DNA of 29,676 nucleotides from Microcaldota archaeon (GTDB lineage Archaea; Micrarchaeota; Micrarchaeia; Micrarchaeales; Micrarchaeaceae). This document shows positions 29,138 to 29,676 of the stretch, one piece after another. Within the stretch, counting starts at the first letter, position 1. Every line of letters begins with the position of its first letter. Made by a program: the position numbers and the translations under genes. Where the stretch lies: contig JAKAOQ010000003.1 in NCBI GenBank assembly GCA_021812105.1, positions 1-29,676 on the forward strand. Reading direction: 5' to 3'. The notes under the pieces are model-generated. The model had not been told where the DNA came from and searched no databases. It saw only the letters and a list, made by a program, of their open reading frames with translations.

Positions 29138-29676
29138 TCACGCCACGTACACCAACGCCGAGGCGAGGTATACAAGCAGGGCCAGGGCCATAGCGCCGAG
29201 GCTTATATTCCTTGAGGCGCGTATAAAAGAAGCGCTCGGCTTGCGGACAAGATAACCCAGAGCTACGTAGAGCAGCGCTGCGTCAACAGCGATTATAGGG
29301 ACGAGGTAGACCAGGTTGTGGGCGAATGGCTTAAGATAGAAGAACATGAACAGGCTGAGCGCAATCGCCGCTAGATACAGAAAGAATGCGATCCACGTGG
29401 CAGGCCTTTTGCCCGTATAGAACACCAGGTTCCTGGTGCGCCTGGCCTTCATGTCTCCAGAGTAGTCCCTTATCATGCCGTGTATCTCGCGCGCTAGACC
29501 GCCGAAGAATATTACGAGGCTTATTATTACTATGTTAGGGCTCAGCACTCCGGAAACTACGTAATTGCCGTATATGAATGGGATGGCCATGGAGAACGCG
29601 ATGTATGCGTTGCCGAGCAGCAGCATGTCCTTCATCCTGTAGCTGTACAGGAAAGCCAGGATCCCGAATACTATAG
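29138..29676 (-). CDS. UbiA-family prenyltransferase (partial, runs off the right edge)
   Basis: The C-terminal part, about 180 residues, of a polytopic prenyltransferase; the frame continues to the window end (upstream residues VFGILAFLYSYRMKD), so the ATG at 29635 is internal. The second Asp-rich motif of the family is visible as REIHGMIRDYSGDMKARRTRNL (R-E-I-x-x-x-x-x-D-x-x-G-D). Five or so helices remain. The likely role is digeranylgeranylglyceryl phosphate synthase of archaeal ether-lipid synthesis, the usual archaeal UbiA member, but aromatic-acceptor relatives cannot be excluded without the N-terminal half. Convergent with rps2, 24 nt apart. Confidence 0.8.
   Translation of the reverse strand, partial: IVFGILAFLYSYRMKDMLLLGNAYIAFSMAIPFIYGNYVVSGVLSPNIVIISLVIFFGGLAREIHGMIRDYSGDMKARRTRNLVFYTGKRPATWIAFFLYLAAIALSLFMFFYLKPFAHNLVYLVPIIAVDAALLYVALGYLVRKPSASFIRASRNISLGAMALALLVYLASALVYVA

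Overview
The window is archaeal and most resembles a small-genome DPANN lineage, probably an ARMAN/Micrarchaeota-type organism (inference). Support: the archaeal block rpoD / tRNA-Leu / rpl18e / rpl13 / rps9 / rpoN / tRNA-Pro / rps2; archaeal TATA boxes 23-40 nt upstream of start codons; an XPF-type nuclease, a KEOPS Cgi121 subunit and a dolichyl-phosphate-sugar synthase; a class III (archaeal pilin-like) signal peptide of the QSALEYL type common in DPANN; and a tRNA-Pro interrupted in its T-loop, as reported in archaea with relaxed tRNA splicing endonucleases.

Layout. 1-74 is the tail of an unidentified gene. 235-1557 is an AAA/DUF4143 ATPase. 1707-8074 (minus) holds four cell-surface genes: two small single-pass proteins, a ~1000-residue pilin-like protein with two tandem Hint-fold modules that lack their catalytic residues, and a sequon-rich beta-helix-like protein with a C-terminal anchor. 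8143-24089 is a glycosylation region with five polytopic GT-C (PMT/ArnT-like) glycosyltransferases, an anchored PQQ-type propeller protein, a GT2 Dol-P-sugar synthase and a Wzx/MATE flippase joined by a GTGA overlap. Between these lie housekeeping genes: Cgi121, XPF-like nuclease, CTP synthase and ThpR. 24134-25686 (minus) holds an orphan protein with a faint CheD-like pattern and a membrane-anchored LamG protein. After a ~400-nt gene-free leader, 26092-29113 is the RNA polymerase/ribosomal operon with two tRNAs. A UbiA prenyltransferase runs off the right edge.

How the genes may work together. GT2 plus flippase plus GT-C enzymes is the set needed to charge a polyprenyl phosphate with sugar, move it across the membrane and transfer the sugar outside; the AglD/AglR/AglS trio of Haloferax is the known parallel. 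The neighbouring surface proteins are full of N-X-S/T sequons, and one carries 14 consecutive N-G-S units, so substrates and machinery appear to sit side by side (inference). The strongest candidate for something undescribed is the pilin-like protein with duplicated, catalytically dead Hint modules on Thr/Asn- and Ser/Asn-rich stalks.
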